Source of the DNA: Atlanticothrix silvestris CENA357
GTDB taxonomy: Bacteria > Cyanobacteriota > Cyanobacteriia > Cyanobacteriales > Nostocaceae
NCBI RefSeq assembly: GCF_016056295.1
Contig: NZ_JAECZB010000016.1
Location: 1-64,000 of the forward strand
Direction of reading: 5' to 3'
DNA: 64,000 nt
In this document: piece by piece, positions 27,091 through 35,694 of the stretch
How the letters are laid out: every line of letters begins with the position of its first letter
How positions within the stretch are numbered: the first letter of the stretch is position 1
The notes under the pieces: model-generated
What the model was told of the DNA's origin: nothing
Seen by the model: only the letters and a program-made list of their open reading frames with translations
Databases searched by the model: none
Program-made: the position numbers and the translations under genes

Positions 27091-27480
27091 ATGCTGATCC
27101 AAAAACTAAACGACTGTGAAGAAATCATCGCTGGAGATGGAACTGTTCTGCGCGAACTGCTTCATCCTGACAAACAAGACATCAACTTGCGTTACAGTTT
27201 GGCGTATGCGATCTTGCCTGTTGGCAAAACTTCGATTCCCCATTCTCTAAAGACTTCTGAGGTTTATTACATCATTAGCGGTGTTGGAGAAATGTCGATC
27301 GATAGTGAAGTTTGTCGCATTGAACCCGGCGATGCAGTTTACATTCCTCCAAATGCAATCCAGTTCCTTCACAACTACGGCGACAAACCCATTGCTTTCG
27401 TTTGTCTAGTTGATCCAGCTTGGCGCAAAGAAGACGAAACGATTTATGCACCTGAAATTGAGGCAACCGCATCACTCTAA
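27091..27480 (+). CDS. Single-domain cupin (intact)
   Basis: A 129-residue cupin. The barrel motifs are SIPHSLKTSEVYYIISGVGEM and EPGDAVYIPPNAIQFLHN, where the metal ligands normally found in the first motif are partly replaced (H-S-L-x-T-S-E). It starts MLIQKLNDCEEIIAGDGT, and the ending PAWRKEDETIYAP is seen in other cupins placed near small-molecule regulators. It is intact, unlike its frameshifted twin at 13351. Confidence 0.88.
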   Translation: MLIQKLNDCEEIIAGDGTVLRELLHPDKQDINLRYSLAYAILPVGKTSIPHSLKTSEVYYIISGVGEMSIDSEVCRIEPGDAVYIPPNAIQFLHNYGDKPIAFVCLVDPAWRKEDETIYAPEIEATASL

Positions 27481-27497
27481 TCCAATCGCTCAAAACT

Positions 27498-27653
27498 ATG
27501 AATTCACAAACAGATCAAACCACCACTACTGCTGACGAGTCCGCAATCCGTACTTTCCATCACCATCGCGTAGCGTCTTGGACTCACCGCATCCAGCGGA
27601 CAGGCACCCTGGGTGTGATGTGTCGGATAGACGCGCAACTCGTAAGAATCTGA
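27498..27653 (+). pseudogene. SgcJ/DUF4440-like gene, 5' fragment
   Basis: Fifty-one codons from ATG: MNSQTDQTTTTADESAIRTF then HHHRVASW, which resembles the first helix of SgcJ/EcaC-type NTF2-like proteins (ADExAIRxLxxxxxxAW). The remainder is unrelated and runs into TGA inside the conserved leader at 27643. It appears to be a gene cut by the recombination that brought the leader. Confidence 0.55.
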
Positions 27654-27706
27654 AAAAAGTCAAGCATTGAATCAATACAGTTTAGATAGAACTTAGGAGA
27701 ATTCAA
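27643..27706 (+). promoter_or_regulatory. Conserved leader, copy 3
   Basis: TAAGAATCTGAAAAAAGTC through GAACTTAGGAG, ending at the ribosome site of the NTF2-like gene at 27708. It aligns to the leaders at 12287 and 17280. In this copy the leader stands in what looks like its native position, directly before an intact ORF. Confidence 0.55.
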
Positions 27707-27707
27707 C

Positions 27708-28298
27708 ATGGTCAAAGAGCAAACAGCAGACAAACAGGCAGTACAGGCAACTCCAAGCCTGACACCCACTCAGGAAGCCCTGCAAGCGGTCTGGGAAGAG
27801 CATATCGGGCACGAGTTTGGGACTCACAGCACTGAAGATGCTCTCGCTACGATGGTTGAGGACGCTTATGTGAATCACATTCCGGTGATGACTGGAGGAG
27901 TTGGAAAAGCAGCAGTGGGTGAGTTTTACTCCAAAGACTTCATTCCCCAGATTCCGCCAGATATCGAGCTAGTTCCGATTTCGCGCACGGTTGGGACGGA
28001 TCGACTCGTCGATGAAATGCTGGCGAAGTTCACGCATACGATTCAGATGGACTGGATGCTACCTGGCGTTGCTCCGACCGGGAAACGGGTTGAAGTAGCA
28101 GTGGTAGCGATTGTCCAGTTCCGTGATGGCAAGCTAGCCCACGAACACCTCTACTGGGATCAGGCAAGTGTATTGGTTCAACTCGACATGCTCGATCTGG
28201 GTACACTGCCCGTTGTAGGGGCTGACAGTGCGCGCAAGGTACTCAATCCGAGCTTGCCTTCAAACGCACTGATCGAACGTGCTAGTCATAACAACTAA
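27708..28298 (+). CDS. NTF2/SnoaL-like protein
   Basis: A 196-residue NTF2-fold protein (LQAVWEEHIGHEFGTHSTED, YVNHIPVMTGGVGK, VAVVAIVQFRDGKLAHEHLYW). His and Glu near the cavity strands recall SnoaL-type isomerases, but the activity is unknown. TTAGGAG lies 9 bases before the start. Followed after 35 bp by the RidA-like gene, so the two may be cotranscribed. Confidence 0.8.
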   Translation: MVKEQTADKQAVQATPSLTPTQEALQAVWEEHIGHEFGTHSTEDALATMVEDAYVNHIPVMTGGVGKAAVGEFYSKDFIPQIPPDIELVPISRTVGTDRLVDEMLAKFTHTIQMDWMLPGVAPTGKRVEVAVVAIVQFRDGKLAHEHLYWDQASVLVQLDMLDLGTLPVVGADSARKVLNPSLPSNALIERASHNN

Positions 28299-28332
28299 AT
28301 GTTAGAGCAAGCTTTTCATCAATAGGAACACC

Positions 28333-28734
28333 ATGAAAAAGCCAGAGTTTTTTGTCACCCCTGGTTATGGGGAATACATGCTGAGTAGATTGCACTACTC
28401 GCAAGCGGTAAAAATTGGCGATCAAGTGGAGATATCCGGACAAGGCGGCTGGGATGACGATCTGCAAATTCCCGAAGCGATCGCAGATGAAATTGTTCAG
28501 GCGTTTCGGAACGTAGAGCGAACCTTGGCGACTGCTGGTGCGAGTTGGGAGGATGTTGTCCACGTTAATTCTTACCATGTTGGCGGGTTTCCCCCGGAGG
28601 TTAACGAGGTGATGGTCAGGCTCTATCGCAATTACATGCCCAATCACGCCCCCATTTGGACACAGGTAGGAGTCGCGGCGCTTGGACTGCCAGCGATGCG
28701 GATTGAAATTCGCGTTACTGCAATTGTCCCGTGA
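28333..28734 (+). CDS. RidA/YjgF-family protein (intact)
   Basis: A 133-residue RidA-superfamily protein with conserved features: QVEISGQGGWD, NVERTLATAGASWEDVVHVN, and the terminal AALGLPAMRIEIRVTAIVP, where the Arg that contacts the substrate carboxylate is present. RidA enzymes hydrolyse reactive enamine/imine intermediates; this branch, with extra N-terminal residues, is less characterised. The 3' half is duplicated and fused to an MDR fragment at 38174-38624. Confidence 0.88.
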   Translation: MKKPEFFVTPGYGEYMLSRLHYSQAVKIGDQVEISGQGGWDDDLQIPEAIADEIVQAFRNVERTLATAGASWEDVVHVNSYHVGGFPPEVNEVMVRLYRNYMPNHAPIWTQVGVAALGLPAMRIEIRVTAIVP

Positions 28735-28865
28735 ATTTTGCACAAGCGGCAATGGAGTGATTCGGCAACTACACTGAGGAGAAGGACACGCCCCTAATTT
28801 CAGGTTTCACATCAGCCTCAATCATTCTGTTCACCGTTGTCTCCTACCAGGGATACCCAAAAACT

Positions 28866-29141
28866 ATGACCTGCCAACATCTCAACAATCTAACTTTGGA
28901 AAACCTGATTTCTAAAGCAGCCTATCCCGTATTTCGTTGTGAAGAGTGCATTAAAATAAATAGCCGTTGGGTACACCTCCGGATTTGCCAAACCTGTGGC
29001 AAAATGCTGTGCTGCGATTCTTCTAACCATCAACATGCTCGTCGTCATTATGAAGCAACCAATCATGCAGTGGTTAGTTCGGCTGAATTGGGGGAGCAGT
29101 GGTTATGGTGTTTTGCAGATGAACAGGGAAAAGACTATTGA
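28866..29141 (+). CDS. UBP-type zinc finger protein
   Basis: A 91-residue protein with the Cys/His pattern of the ubiquitin-protease (ZnF-UBP) finger: CEECI, CQTCGKMLCC and HARRHYEATNH. Free-standing bacterial members are common although bacteria lack ubiquitin; what they bind is unknown. It precedes the DUF5996 and TMEM175-like genes on the same strand. Confidence 0.82.
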   Translation: MTCQHLNNLTLENLISKAAYPVFRCEECIKINSRWVHLRICQTCGKMLCCDSSNHQHARRHYEATNHAVVSSAELGEQWLWCFADEQGKDY

Positions 29142-29211
29142 TAGCGATTCTGATTTCATCTAGATTTCCTTCTCATTTCTTCAACATGTTCTCCTCATGT
29201 GGGTGATTTTC

Positions 29212-30153
29212 ATGGCTGTTTTTAATCAAAGTACTTCCATTGACAGCATTTGGCCCAGTTTGCCCTTAGCAGCTTGGCAGGATACCTATGCAACTCTCCA
29301 TTTATGGACGCAAGTCATCGGTAAAATCCGGTTGGCACTGGCACCTAAACTTAATCACTGGTGGCAATCTACTCTTTATGTCACACCGCGTGGACTAACA
29401 ACCGCTTCAATCCCCTGCGGAACTCGTAATTTTCAAATTAGCTTTGATTTTCTCGACCATCAACTACAAATTGACACTAGCGACGGCATTGCTAAAAGAA
29501 TTGCACTGGCTCCTCGCTCTGTTGCAGATTTTTACCAAATGGTGCTGACTACCTTGAGCGACATCGGCATCGAAGTCCGAATCTGGGCGATGCCGCAAGA
29601 AGTGTCAGAACCCATCCCGTTCGATCAGGACTATCAACACGCAGCTTACGATCCAGAATATGCACAACGATTCTGGCAAATTCTTGTGCAAGTCGATCGC
29701 ATCATGACCGTCTTCCGTTCACAGTTTACTGGTAAATCCAGCCCTGTGCATTTCTTTTGGGGCAGCTTTGACTTGGCTGTGACCCGTTTCTCTGGTCGTC
29801 GTGCGCCAGAACATCCCGGTGGGGTTCCAAATATGGCAGATTGGGTCACGCGCGAAGCCTATTCACACGAAGTTAGTAGTTGCGGCTTTTGGCCAGGGGG
29901 TGGGTCAATTGTGGAGCCTGTTTTTTACGCTTATGCTTACCCTACGCCGGAAGGTTTCCGTGATTACCCGATCCAACCCAGAGAAGCTTTTTACAGCTCA
30001 GAGATGCAAGAGTTTATCCTACCCTATGAAGCAGTGAGACAAGCTGACGATCCAGATGCAATGCTCCTTGCTTTTCTCCAAAGCACCTATGAAGCAGCAG
30101 CCAACTTAGGACATTGGGATCGAGTAGCCTTGGAGCGTTCCCCAACTGTGTAA
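29212..30153 (+). CDS. DUF5996-family protein
   Basis: A 313-residue soluble protein beginning MAVFNQSTSIDSIWPSLPL. Its motifs are WQDTYATLHLWTQVIGKIRLAL, SPVHFFWGSFDLAVTRFSGR and SCGFWPGGG, which are strongly conserved in DUF5996 proteins of many bacteria. The function is unknown; several His and Trp residues suggest a ligand pocket. The ATG at 29212 matches the family start; a GTG at 29197 is less likely. Confidence 0.85.
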   Translation: MAVFNQSTSIDSIWPSLPLAAWQDTYATLHLWTQVIGKIRLALAPKLNHWWQSTLYVTPRGLTTASIPCGTRNFQISFDFLDHQLQIDTSDGIAKRIALAPRSVADFYQMVLTTLSDIGIEVRIWAMPQEVSEPIPFDQDYQHAAYDPEYAQRFWQILVQVDRIMTVFRSQFTGKSSPVHFFWGSFDLAVTRFSGRRAPEHPGGVPNMADWVTREAYSHEVSSCGFWPGGGSIVEPVFYAYAYPTPEGFRDYPIQPREAFYSSEMQEFILPYEAVRQADDPDAMLLAFLQSTYEAAANLGHWDRVALERSPTV

Positions 30154-30201
30154 GGCTAACAAATTGCAAATTGCTGAAGCAGACAAGGAGCATACCCAAA
30201 A

Positions 30202-30777
30202 ATGGTTAAAGGTAGGTTAGAAGCATTCAGTGATGGGGTAATTGCTATTATCATCACCATTATGGTACTGGAGTTGAAAATACCTCATGAGTCAGATTTA
30301 GCTGCGCTACGTCTGCTGATTCCAACCTTTCTAAGCTATGTGTTGAGTTTCGTGCATATTGGTATCTACTGGAACAATCACCATCACCTGTTTCAAGCAG
30401 TCCGACAAGTGAATGGTTCAACTTTGTGGGCAAACCTACATTTGTTGTTCTGGTTATCATTATTTCCCTTTGTCACCGCATGGATGGGTGAAAATCACTT
30501 TGCTGCGTTGCCTGTGGCGCTTTATGGTGTGGTTCTATTGCTGGCTGCGATCGCCTACTTCACTCTGACCCGCACACTTATTTTTCACCACGGTCAAGGT
30601 TCCACACTTGCGAACGCTCTGGGTCGGGATTTTAAAGGCAAGTTATCGGTATTGATTTATGCAGTTACAATTCCACTTGCTTTTGCAACCCCTTGGCTTG
30701 CCTGTGCATTGTACGTTCTGGTTGCAGTCCTGTGGCTCATTCCCGATCGCCGTATTGAGAAGACGTTGAACTCATAA
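30202..30777 (+). CDS. TMEM175-family potassium channel (DUF1211)
   Basis: A 191-residue membrane protein with the family signature RLEAFSDGVIAI in the first helix (the FSDGV motif lines the pore in TMEM175 channels) and IYWNNHHHLF between helices. About six transmembrane segments. Bacterial members are tetrameric K+-permeable channels. AAGGAG precedes the start by 10 bases. Intact. Confidence 0.9.
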   Translation: MVKGRLEAFSDGVIAIIITIMVLELKIPHESDLAALRLLIPTFLSYVLSFVHIGIYWNNHHHLFQAVRQVNGSTLWANLHLLFWLSLFPFVTAWMGENHFAALPVALYGVVLLLAAIAYFTLTRTLIFHHGQGSTLANALGRDFKGKLSVLIYAVTIPLAFATPWLACALYVLVAVLWLIPDRRIEKTLNS

Positions 30778-30804
30778 AGTTCCGTGTTCGATGCAACAAA
30801 AACC

Positions 30805-30895
30805 AGCTAACAAACCCTCTGCACTAGAACGAATATAGGTTGTTGGTCACGGACAGAGGTGATCTGCATCCGGTGACCTCATCACCATTTCGCAC
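30805..30895 (+). other. Possible degenerate attC remnant
   Basis: The sequence from AGCTAAC (30805-30811) to CATCCGGTGACCTC resembles attC site 1: AGGTGATCTGCATCCGGTGA here against AGGTTATCTGCGTCCGGTGA there, and GCAC..GAACG and TTGGTC are shared in the same order. The final GTTRRRY core is lost. It lies 28 bp after a stop codon and before the GC-rich TetR/CPBP genes. Weak evidence. Confidence 0.35.
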
Positions 30896-30952
30896 AGAAG
30901 CATCAGTCCGAAGTTCAACAACGCTGTCGGCAAAGCTACCTCTTGCGAGGTA

Positions 30953-30985
30953 TGACATTTAATGCCAAAATGTCATTTAATGACA
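30953..30985 (+). promoter_or_regulatory. Tandem operator for the TetR regulator
   Basis: TGTCATT-T-AATGACA (30971-30985) is a perfect 7-bp inverted repeat with a one-base centre. A degenerate copy, TGACATTTAATGCCA (30953-30967), starts 18 bp upstream. The pair ends 22 bp before the regulator's start, the usual place for an autorepressor operator. It would control the downstream TetR and probably the CPBP protease genes. Confidence 0.72.
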
Positions 30986-31007
30986 GGTATTGGAAGAACA
31001 GACGGCA

Positions 31008-31676
31008 ATGAGGAGTGATGATGACAGCGACAAGACGAGCGATCGCAAATCAGGGGGGATGAGTAAGCAGCGGCAACAGCGAATACGTCTGGAGATTTCG
31101 CGGGAGGCGGCACGATTGTTCTGGGAACAGGGTGTCGCCGCCACGAGCGGTGAGCAAATCGCAAACGCAGTCGGAATCTCGGTGCGTACCCTCTGGCGGT
31201 ATTTCCGTAATAAGGAAAGCTGTGCTGAACCTGTCTTGGCGCAGGATGTCGAGGAGTTTGTGGCGGTGTTGCGCCGCTGGCCTCGGCAGGTTTCCCTCGA
31301 AGATCACCTCGTTGAGTGGGCGACGAACCGACCCAAAGATCCCGAGCAGCGAGCCTATGACGATGCCGTGATCAAGATGACGGTGCTGGGCGAAAAAGAG
31401 CCGGATCTACGTGCGGCTTTGCTGATGACTAACGATCGGATCGAGCGTGAACTGGTCGAAATCATCGCAGACCGCCTGCGCCGACCGACGGACGATCTCG
31501 AGGTGCGGCTGCACGCGGCGGCGACTACCGCAGTCGTGCGCGTCATCAGTGAAGATGTCTGTGCCGCCCTGATGGCAGGAGCCGATCGCGCCTCTCTCGG
31601 CAACCCGATCGAACGCATGGCTGAAGCCGTGCGCGTGGCTACGGGTGGAGTCATCGGTGATCCCGTCGAACCTTAA
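31008..31676 (+). CDS. TetR/AcrR-family transcriptional regulator
   Basis: A 222-residue regulator. After a charged tail (MRSDDDSDKTSDRKSGG) comes the N-terminal HTH (REAARLFWEQGVAATSGEQIANAVGISVRTLWRYFRNKE) and then a ligand-binding helical domain. GC-rich codon use and the sequence style look actinobacterial. An alternative TTG start at 30990 would overlap the operator region's end. It stands upstream of three CPBP proteases, of which the first two have the same GC-rich character, so a joint acquisition and local control are likely. Confidence 0.9.
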   Translation: MRSDDDSDKTSDRKSGGMSKQRQQRIRLEISREAARLFWEQGVAATSGEQIANAVGISVRTLWRYFRNKESCAEPVLAQDVEEFVAVLRRWPRQVSLEDHLVEWATNRPKDPEQRAYDDAVIKMTVLGEKEPDLRAALLMTNDRIERELVEIIADRLRRPTDDLEVRLHAAATTAVVRVISEDVCAALMAGADRASLGNPIERMAEAVRVATGGVIGDPVEP

Positions 31677-31745
31677 AAGCAATTGCAACGGCAATGCTCA
31701 ACCCGATCCAAGTGCTACATACACGCACGGGCAAAGGAGACAAAA

Positions 31746-32705
31746 ATGAGAATCAAAGCAACCAAAGGAAAGCAGGGAATTGGAACGGACGTGAAAGACG
31801 CAACTTATGTGGAGGCTGCCCGGTGGGGTAAGTATCGGGGGTGGCGGTATGTTCTGGGACTGGTGATCATCCTCTTTGCGTGGTTGGTTGTCGGTAGTGG
31901 TGCCAGCGTACTCGTCGCGTTCGCGCTCGGTGGCCAGGCTGACCCCTCGGTGCTCAGTCCCGTGGAATACTACCTGTTTGTCATGGCGAGTTTCCTGTTC
32001 TTCCTCGCGGGAATCCTTATCGCTGTCTCCCTCGTCCACCGCCGCCACCCCCGAACACTCGTCACGGCGCAGGAGCGGATAAACTGGCATCGGGTCGGTC
32101 ATGGATTCGTGGCGTGGTTCGTGCCGTACTGCCTGATCGGTGGGCTGGGGCAGTATCTGTTTTACCCGGATACCTTCTCCTTTAACTCCGACCTCTTAAC
32201 CCTCGCACTCTTCGTGCCGCTGGCGCTGGTTCTTACCGCGATTCAGACGACCACTGAGGAGCTTTTCTTTCGCGGATACGTTGTGCAGGGTGCGAGCCTC
32301 ATCTGGAGCAACCGCGTCTTTCTGGCGATCGTGCCAGCCGTGATATTCACCCTGCCGCACCTCCTTAACCCGGAGGTGTCCGCAGGCGGCTGGCTCACGG
32401 TCTTTTCCAACTACTTCTTCGTTCCGGGTCTGGTGTGGACTGTGGTCTCGTTGATTGACGGCACCACCGAACTCGCCATCGGCGTACACTTCGCGAACAA
32501 CATCGGCGGGGTACTCCTGTTCAACATCACTGGAAGTGCCTTGCCCTCACCCGCTCTGTTCACAATCAGCGAGTATCACGCGACCTACGGAGCACTAGCG
32601 GTGCTGGTTGCAGTACCCGTGTTTCTGGCGATCGCCTACAAGGTGTTCAAACGCGACGGGGTATCCAAACTCTTTTCCCAGAGCGATCGGAAGGATCGTC
32701 GATGA
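31746..32705 (+). CDS. CPBP-family intramembrane protease, copy 1
   Basis: A 319-residue polytopic membrane protein with the catalytic motif TTEELFFRGYVVQG (EExxxR) and a second-motif His in TLPHLLNPE. Glutamic intramembrane proteases of this CAAX/Abi family process or degrade membrane peptides; bacterial members include bacteriocin-immunity proteins. AAAGGAG lies 8 bases before the ATG. GC-rich codons suggest transfer from an actinobacterium together with the TetR gene. Confidence 0.9.
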   Translation: MRIKATKGKQGIGTDVKDATYVEAARWGKYRGWRYVLGLVIILFAWLVVGSGASVLVAFALGGQADPSVLSPVEYYLFVMASFLFFLAGILIAVSLVHRRHPRTLVTAQERINWHRVGHGFVAWFVPYCLIGGLGQYLFYPDTFSFNSDLLTLALFVPLALVLTAIQTTTEELFFRGYVVQGASLIWSNRVFLAIVPAVIFTLPHLLNPEVSAGGWLTVFSNYFFVPGLVWTVVSLIDGTTELAIGVHFANNIGGVLLFNITGSALPSPALFTISEYHATYGALAVLVAVPVFLAIAYKVFKRDGVSKLFSQSDRKDRR

Positions 32706-32756
32706 TCTCGTCAGTTCGTACAACCATCAGCAAATGTATCAAAGGACTTCATCATT

Positions 32757-33491
32757 ATGTCTAAAGTTCCTTCTAGCTACCTACGGGAGTCAGGCAAAAC
32801 CACCGCTTCCTCATCTCGACCCAATAAGGTTTCCCGTCCAGGCTGGCCCGAGATCGTCGTTGGTCTCGTCGTCTATTTAATCGTAGGGTTCGGAGGTGTC
32901 TCGCTGTTCAGGAATCTCGGTCTTGACCCTGTAGTCCACGGCCTGATCTCGGTCGCGTGGACGGGTGTCGCCACCCTAATCGCGTTCGCGGTGGCCGCGC
33001 GGCTGCGGGTTCGTTCCCTGAGCGCCCTCGGTGTGCGCCGCACCTCCAGACGCTGGCTCCTGATTAGCGTCGGAGTAGGACTGGTCGCTTTCGTGCTCAA
33101 GGGTCTGGCGATCATGGCCTGGATCCAGATCACCGGGGACACGGACAATGTCCAGGATGTTTACGCAGAGGGTGGTCGCGGCGGGTTACTGTCTCTGGTT
33201 TTGGCCACAGTATTGATCTCCGTCTTCTCACCCCTCGGCGAGGAACTGCTCTATCGCGGCATCGTTACCAACGCGTTGCTGCGCTATGGCTCGTTCGCTG
33301 GGGTGGTGGGCAGCACCGTGATCTTCGCCCTCATGCACGGTATTAACATTGTTTTTCCGGCGGCCATTGTGGCTGGTCTCGCCACCGCTGAGGTCTTCCG
33401 TCGTAGCGGCTCGATCTGGCCCGGTCTCGTCGTTCACATCGTTTTCAACCTGCCCACAATCCCGATCATGGTGCTCGTTGGCACGGGCTGA
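32757..33491 (+). CDS. CPBP-family intramembrane protease, copy 2
   Basis: A 244-residue membrane protein with GEELLYRGIVTNALLRYG (EExxxR) and ALMHGINIVFP, the second catalytic motif, followed by HIVFN. Complete active site. Sequence unlike copy 1 outside the motifs, so not a simple tandem duplicate. GC-rich. The end of the gene is followed within 30 bp by the third protease gene. Confidence 0.9.
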   Translation: MSKVPSSYLRESGKTTASSSRPNKVSRPGWPEIVVGLVVYLIVGFGGVSLFRNLGLDPVVHGLISVAWTGVATLIAFAVAARLRVRSLSALGVRRTSRRWLLISVGVGLVAFVLKGLAIMAWIQITGDTDNVQDVYAEGGRGGLLSLVLATVLISVFSPLGEELLYRGIVTNALLRYGSFAGVVGSTVIFALMHGINIVFPAAIVAGLATAEVFRRSGSIWPGLVVHIVFNLPTIPIMVLVGTG

Positions 33492-33519
33492 AAGGACGGA
33501 TCATCTGGAGATTAAACCA

Positions 33520-34311
33520 ATGGCAATTTTGAAACAATTTGGGATTTTATTTGTATTGGGCAGTGTGGGAATTGCGATGGTTACGATCACGTCTATTCCT
33601 ATGGTCGAGCAACAGTTAGCAAAACTGTCTCCAGAAAGACTGGCAGAAGTACCTCCACTGTGGATTTTAATGCTTTTGCAAGGACTACAGCTTACAGTTC
33701 TACTGGCAATCAGCATTCTGATCGGAATTGGCTGTGTCTATCGCGTTGGATTACACTCCCATTTGATTGATCATTGGGTGTTTCACACCGCTAAGTCTCC
33801 ATCTTTTGCTGGTGAGATCAAGTGGAGCTTGGGTGTGGGTGCAGCGGCGGCGATCGTTCTCTTGTTGCTCGATCGGTTGATGCAACCTGTCCTACCTGAA
33901 GCGCTACAGGCAGCCAATAATACAGAGCCAACTTGGTTGAATTTGCTCACAGCAATGTTCTATGGCGGCATCACTGAGGAAATTTTGATGCGCTGGGGTT
34001 TAATGTCGCTGCTTGTTTGGATCGCGTGGAAAGTCTTCAAACAAGGCATTACGTTGCCCAGTCAAGGGATTTACCAGGGTGCGATCGTTCTAGCCGCGTT
34101 GGTATTTGGACTACTACACCTGCCAGCGACTGCTGCGATCGTTCCCCTCACTCCAGTTGTGATTATTCGGGCTTTGTTACTGAATGGGATTGCAGGAATC
34201 GCATTTGGCTGGCTCTTTTGGCAATATTCGCTAGAGGCTGCAATGTTAGCTCATATCAGCGTTCATGCTTTTGCCTTTGTTCTTAGTCTAATGCTTGCAA
34301 GATTTGTCTAA
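33520..34311 (+). CDS. CPBP-family intramembrane protease, copy 3
   Basis: A 263-residue membrane protein carrying TEEILMRWGLMSLLVWIA (EExxxR), FGLLHLPAT and HISVHAFAF. Codon use here returns to the typical AT-richer cyanobacterial pattern, so this copy may be native while the two upstream were acquired. The start is ATG at 33520; the frame upstream of it overlaps copy 2 and is not coding. Confidence 0.88.
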   Translation: MAILKQFGILFVLGSVGIAMVTITSIPMVEQQLAKLSPERLAEVPPLWILMLLQGLQLTVLLAISILIGIGCVYRVGLHSHLIDHWVFHTAKSPSFAGEIKWSLGVGAAAAIVLLLLDRLMQPVLPEALQAANNTEPTWLNLLTAMFYGGITEEILMRWGLMSLLVWIAWKVFKQGITLPSQGIYQGAIVLAALVFGLLHLPATAAIVPLTPVVIIRALLLNGIAGIAFGWLFWQYSLEAAMLAHISVHAFAFVLSLMLARFV

Positions 34312-34361
34312 GTTTTTTTCTAAAGTGATTTCACGATTGCTTCACCCTAAACCGATCCACT

Positions 34362-34415
34362 AGCTATATCACGGGACAACCCTTAGCGATCGATGGTGGA
34401 TATACAGCGAGTTGA
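34362..34415 (+). pseudogene. SDR 3' remnant A
   Basis: Encodes SYITGQPLAIDGGYTAS and a stop, the invariable C-terminal end of SDR enzymes (TGQxLxIDGG). No other SDR sequence precedes it. A second, nearly identical remnant lies at 38062-38115 before the truncated MDR copy, so an SDR-MDR pair was duplicated. Confidence 0.8.
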
Positions 34416-34473
34416 TTGAAACAGTTCTATCTAGAACATGAAACTATAGCCCTCTACACACAAGGATATTGCG

Positions 34474-35418
34474 ATGCGTAGACTCGTGAGTTCACCAGAT
34501 GCCGTTGGCAACCTCACCTTTCAAGACACTGAAGTTCCTACTCCGAAGGCTAACGAGTGCTTGATTCGCGTCAAGGCATTTTCGATGAATCGGGGCGAAC
34601 TTAAGCGATCGCAAAATGATCCACTGGGCACTCCAATTGGCTGGGATGTCGTTGGCGTTGTTGAACAAACAGCACAGGACGGTAGTGGCCCACCCACAGG
34701 GACAAAAATTGTTGCCCTCTCCATCCGCTCGGAGGGCTGGGCAGAATATGTAGCAATTCCGACTCGCTTTCTGGCTATTATTCCCCAGAGCATATCAGAT
34801 ACCGATGCCGCCACACTGCCCGTCGCGGGGTTAACAGCACTGTATGCAGTGGAAAAGGGATCTCGTTTACCAGGAAGTCGAGTGTTGATCACAGGGGCTA
34901 CAGGGGGAGTGGGACTCTTCGCCATGCAGCTTGCTCAGATGATGGGAGCTAGCGTCGTTGCCCAAATTCGTCAGCCAGTGCAAAAAGCATTTGTGCGAGA
35001 TTACGGCGCAGATGAAGTGGTGCTAACCGAAACCGGGCAAGAAGCCAAGCAGTTCGCGCCTTATCGACTGATTGTCGATGGAGTAGGAGGTGAGTTGGTC
35101 GGGAAGCTAACTGCGTTTTTGGCTCAAGGAGGCACCTGCGTTTGTTATGGCAGTAGCAGCGGCAACGAGATGAAGCTGTCCCTGGCAGACTTCTATTCCG
35201 AGAATGGAGGACAGCGCACGCTTTACGGGTTCACGCTGTACACCGAAGTAGAGCTGGAAAGTGCTAGTTCTGGGCTGGCTCGTCTACTGAGGTTAGTTGA
35301 GCAGGGGCGGCTCAAAACGCACATCGATCGAGTAGTTTCGTGGCGTGAAGCAGGCGTAACGTCGGCTGATTTGATCGGGCGCAGATTTTCAGGTAAGGCT
35401 GTGCTGCATGTGGACTAA
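34474..35418 (+). CDS. Zinc-free MDR oxidoreductase (quinone reductase-like), intact
   Basis: A 314-residue medium-chain dehydrogenase/reductase with the cofactor loop TGATGGVGLFAMQLAQ near 140 and no structural zinc Cys cluster. It starts MRRLVSSPDAVGNLTFQD. Its 60-bp leader (TCTAGAACATGAAACTATA... to ATG) is duplicated before the truncated copy at 38174. Probably an NADPH-dependent reductase of quinones or enones; the substrate is unknown. Confidence 0.88.
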   Translation: MRRLVSSPDAVGNLTFQDTEVPTPKANECLIRVKAFSMNRGELKRSQNDPLGTPIGWDVVGVVEQTAQDGSGPPTGTKIVALSIRSEGWAEYVAIPTRFLAIIPQSISDTDAATLPVAGLTALYAVEKGSRLPGSRVLITGATGGVGLFAMQLAQMMGASVVAQIRQPVQKAFVRDYGADEVVLTETGQEAKQFAPYRLIVDGVGGELVGKLTAFLAQGGTCVCYGSSSGNEMKLSLADFYSENGGQRTLYGFTLYTEVELESASSGLARLLRLVEQGRLKTHIDRVVSWREAGVTSADLIGRRFSGKAVLHVD

Positions 35419-35487
35419 TTGTTGTTCATCGGCTGAGTTATGTCAGCCACACAGGAATAGATTATCGCTGAGCTTTATTTGCAAAAA

Positions 35488-35676
35488 ATGAAACGATTTA
35501 CCTTGTTTACTTTCCTGTATCTCGCGCTGGGAGTTTGTCTGAGTGCGATCGCGCTTGGATACCCAAACCTGCCTTCGGGTCTTCAAACCAGCCTGTCCGT
35601 TAGTGCAGTTGATCGTGGAATCACAGTGAATCGATCCACCAACAAATCAAACCGCGATCGCTTCTTTAAGAGATAA
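35488..35676 (+). pseudogene. Truncated copy of small membrane protein
   Basis: The first 38 residues (MKRFTLFTFLYLALGVCLSA through LQTSLSVSA) match the intact 125-residue membrane protein at 37660. After that the sequence becomes unrelated (VDRGITVNRSTNKSNRDRFFKR) and stops. One transmembrane helix would remain. Confidence 0.8.
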
Positions 35677-35694
35677 TTAGCTCTGCAATTTTAG

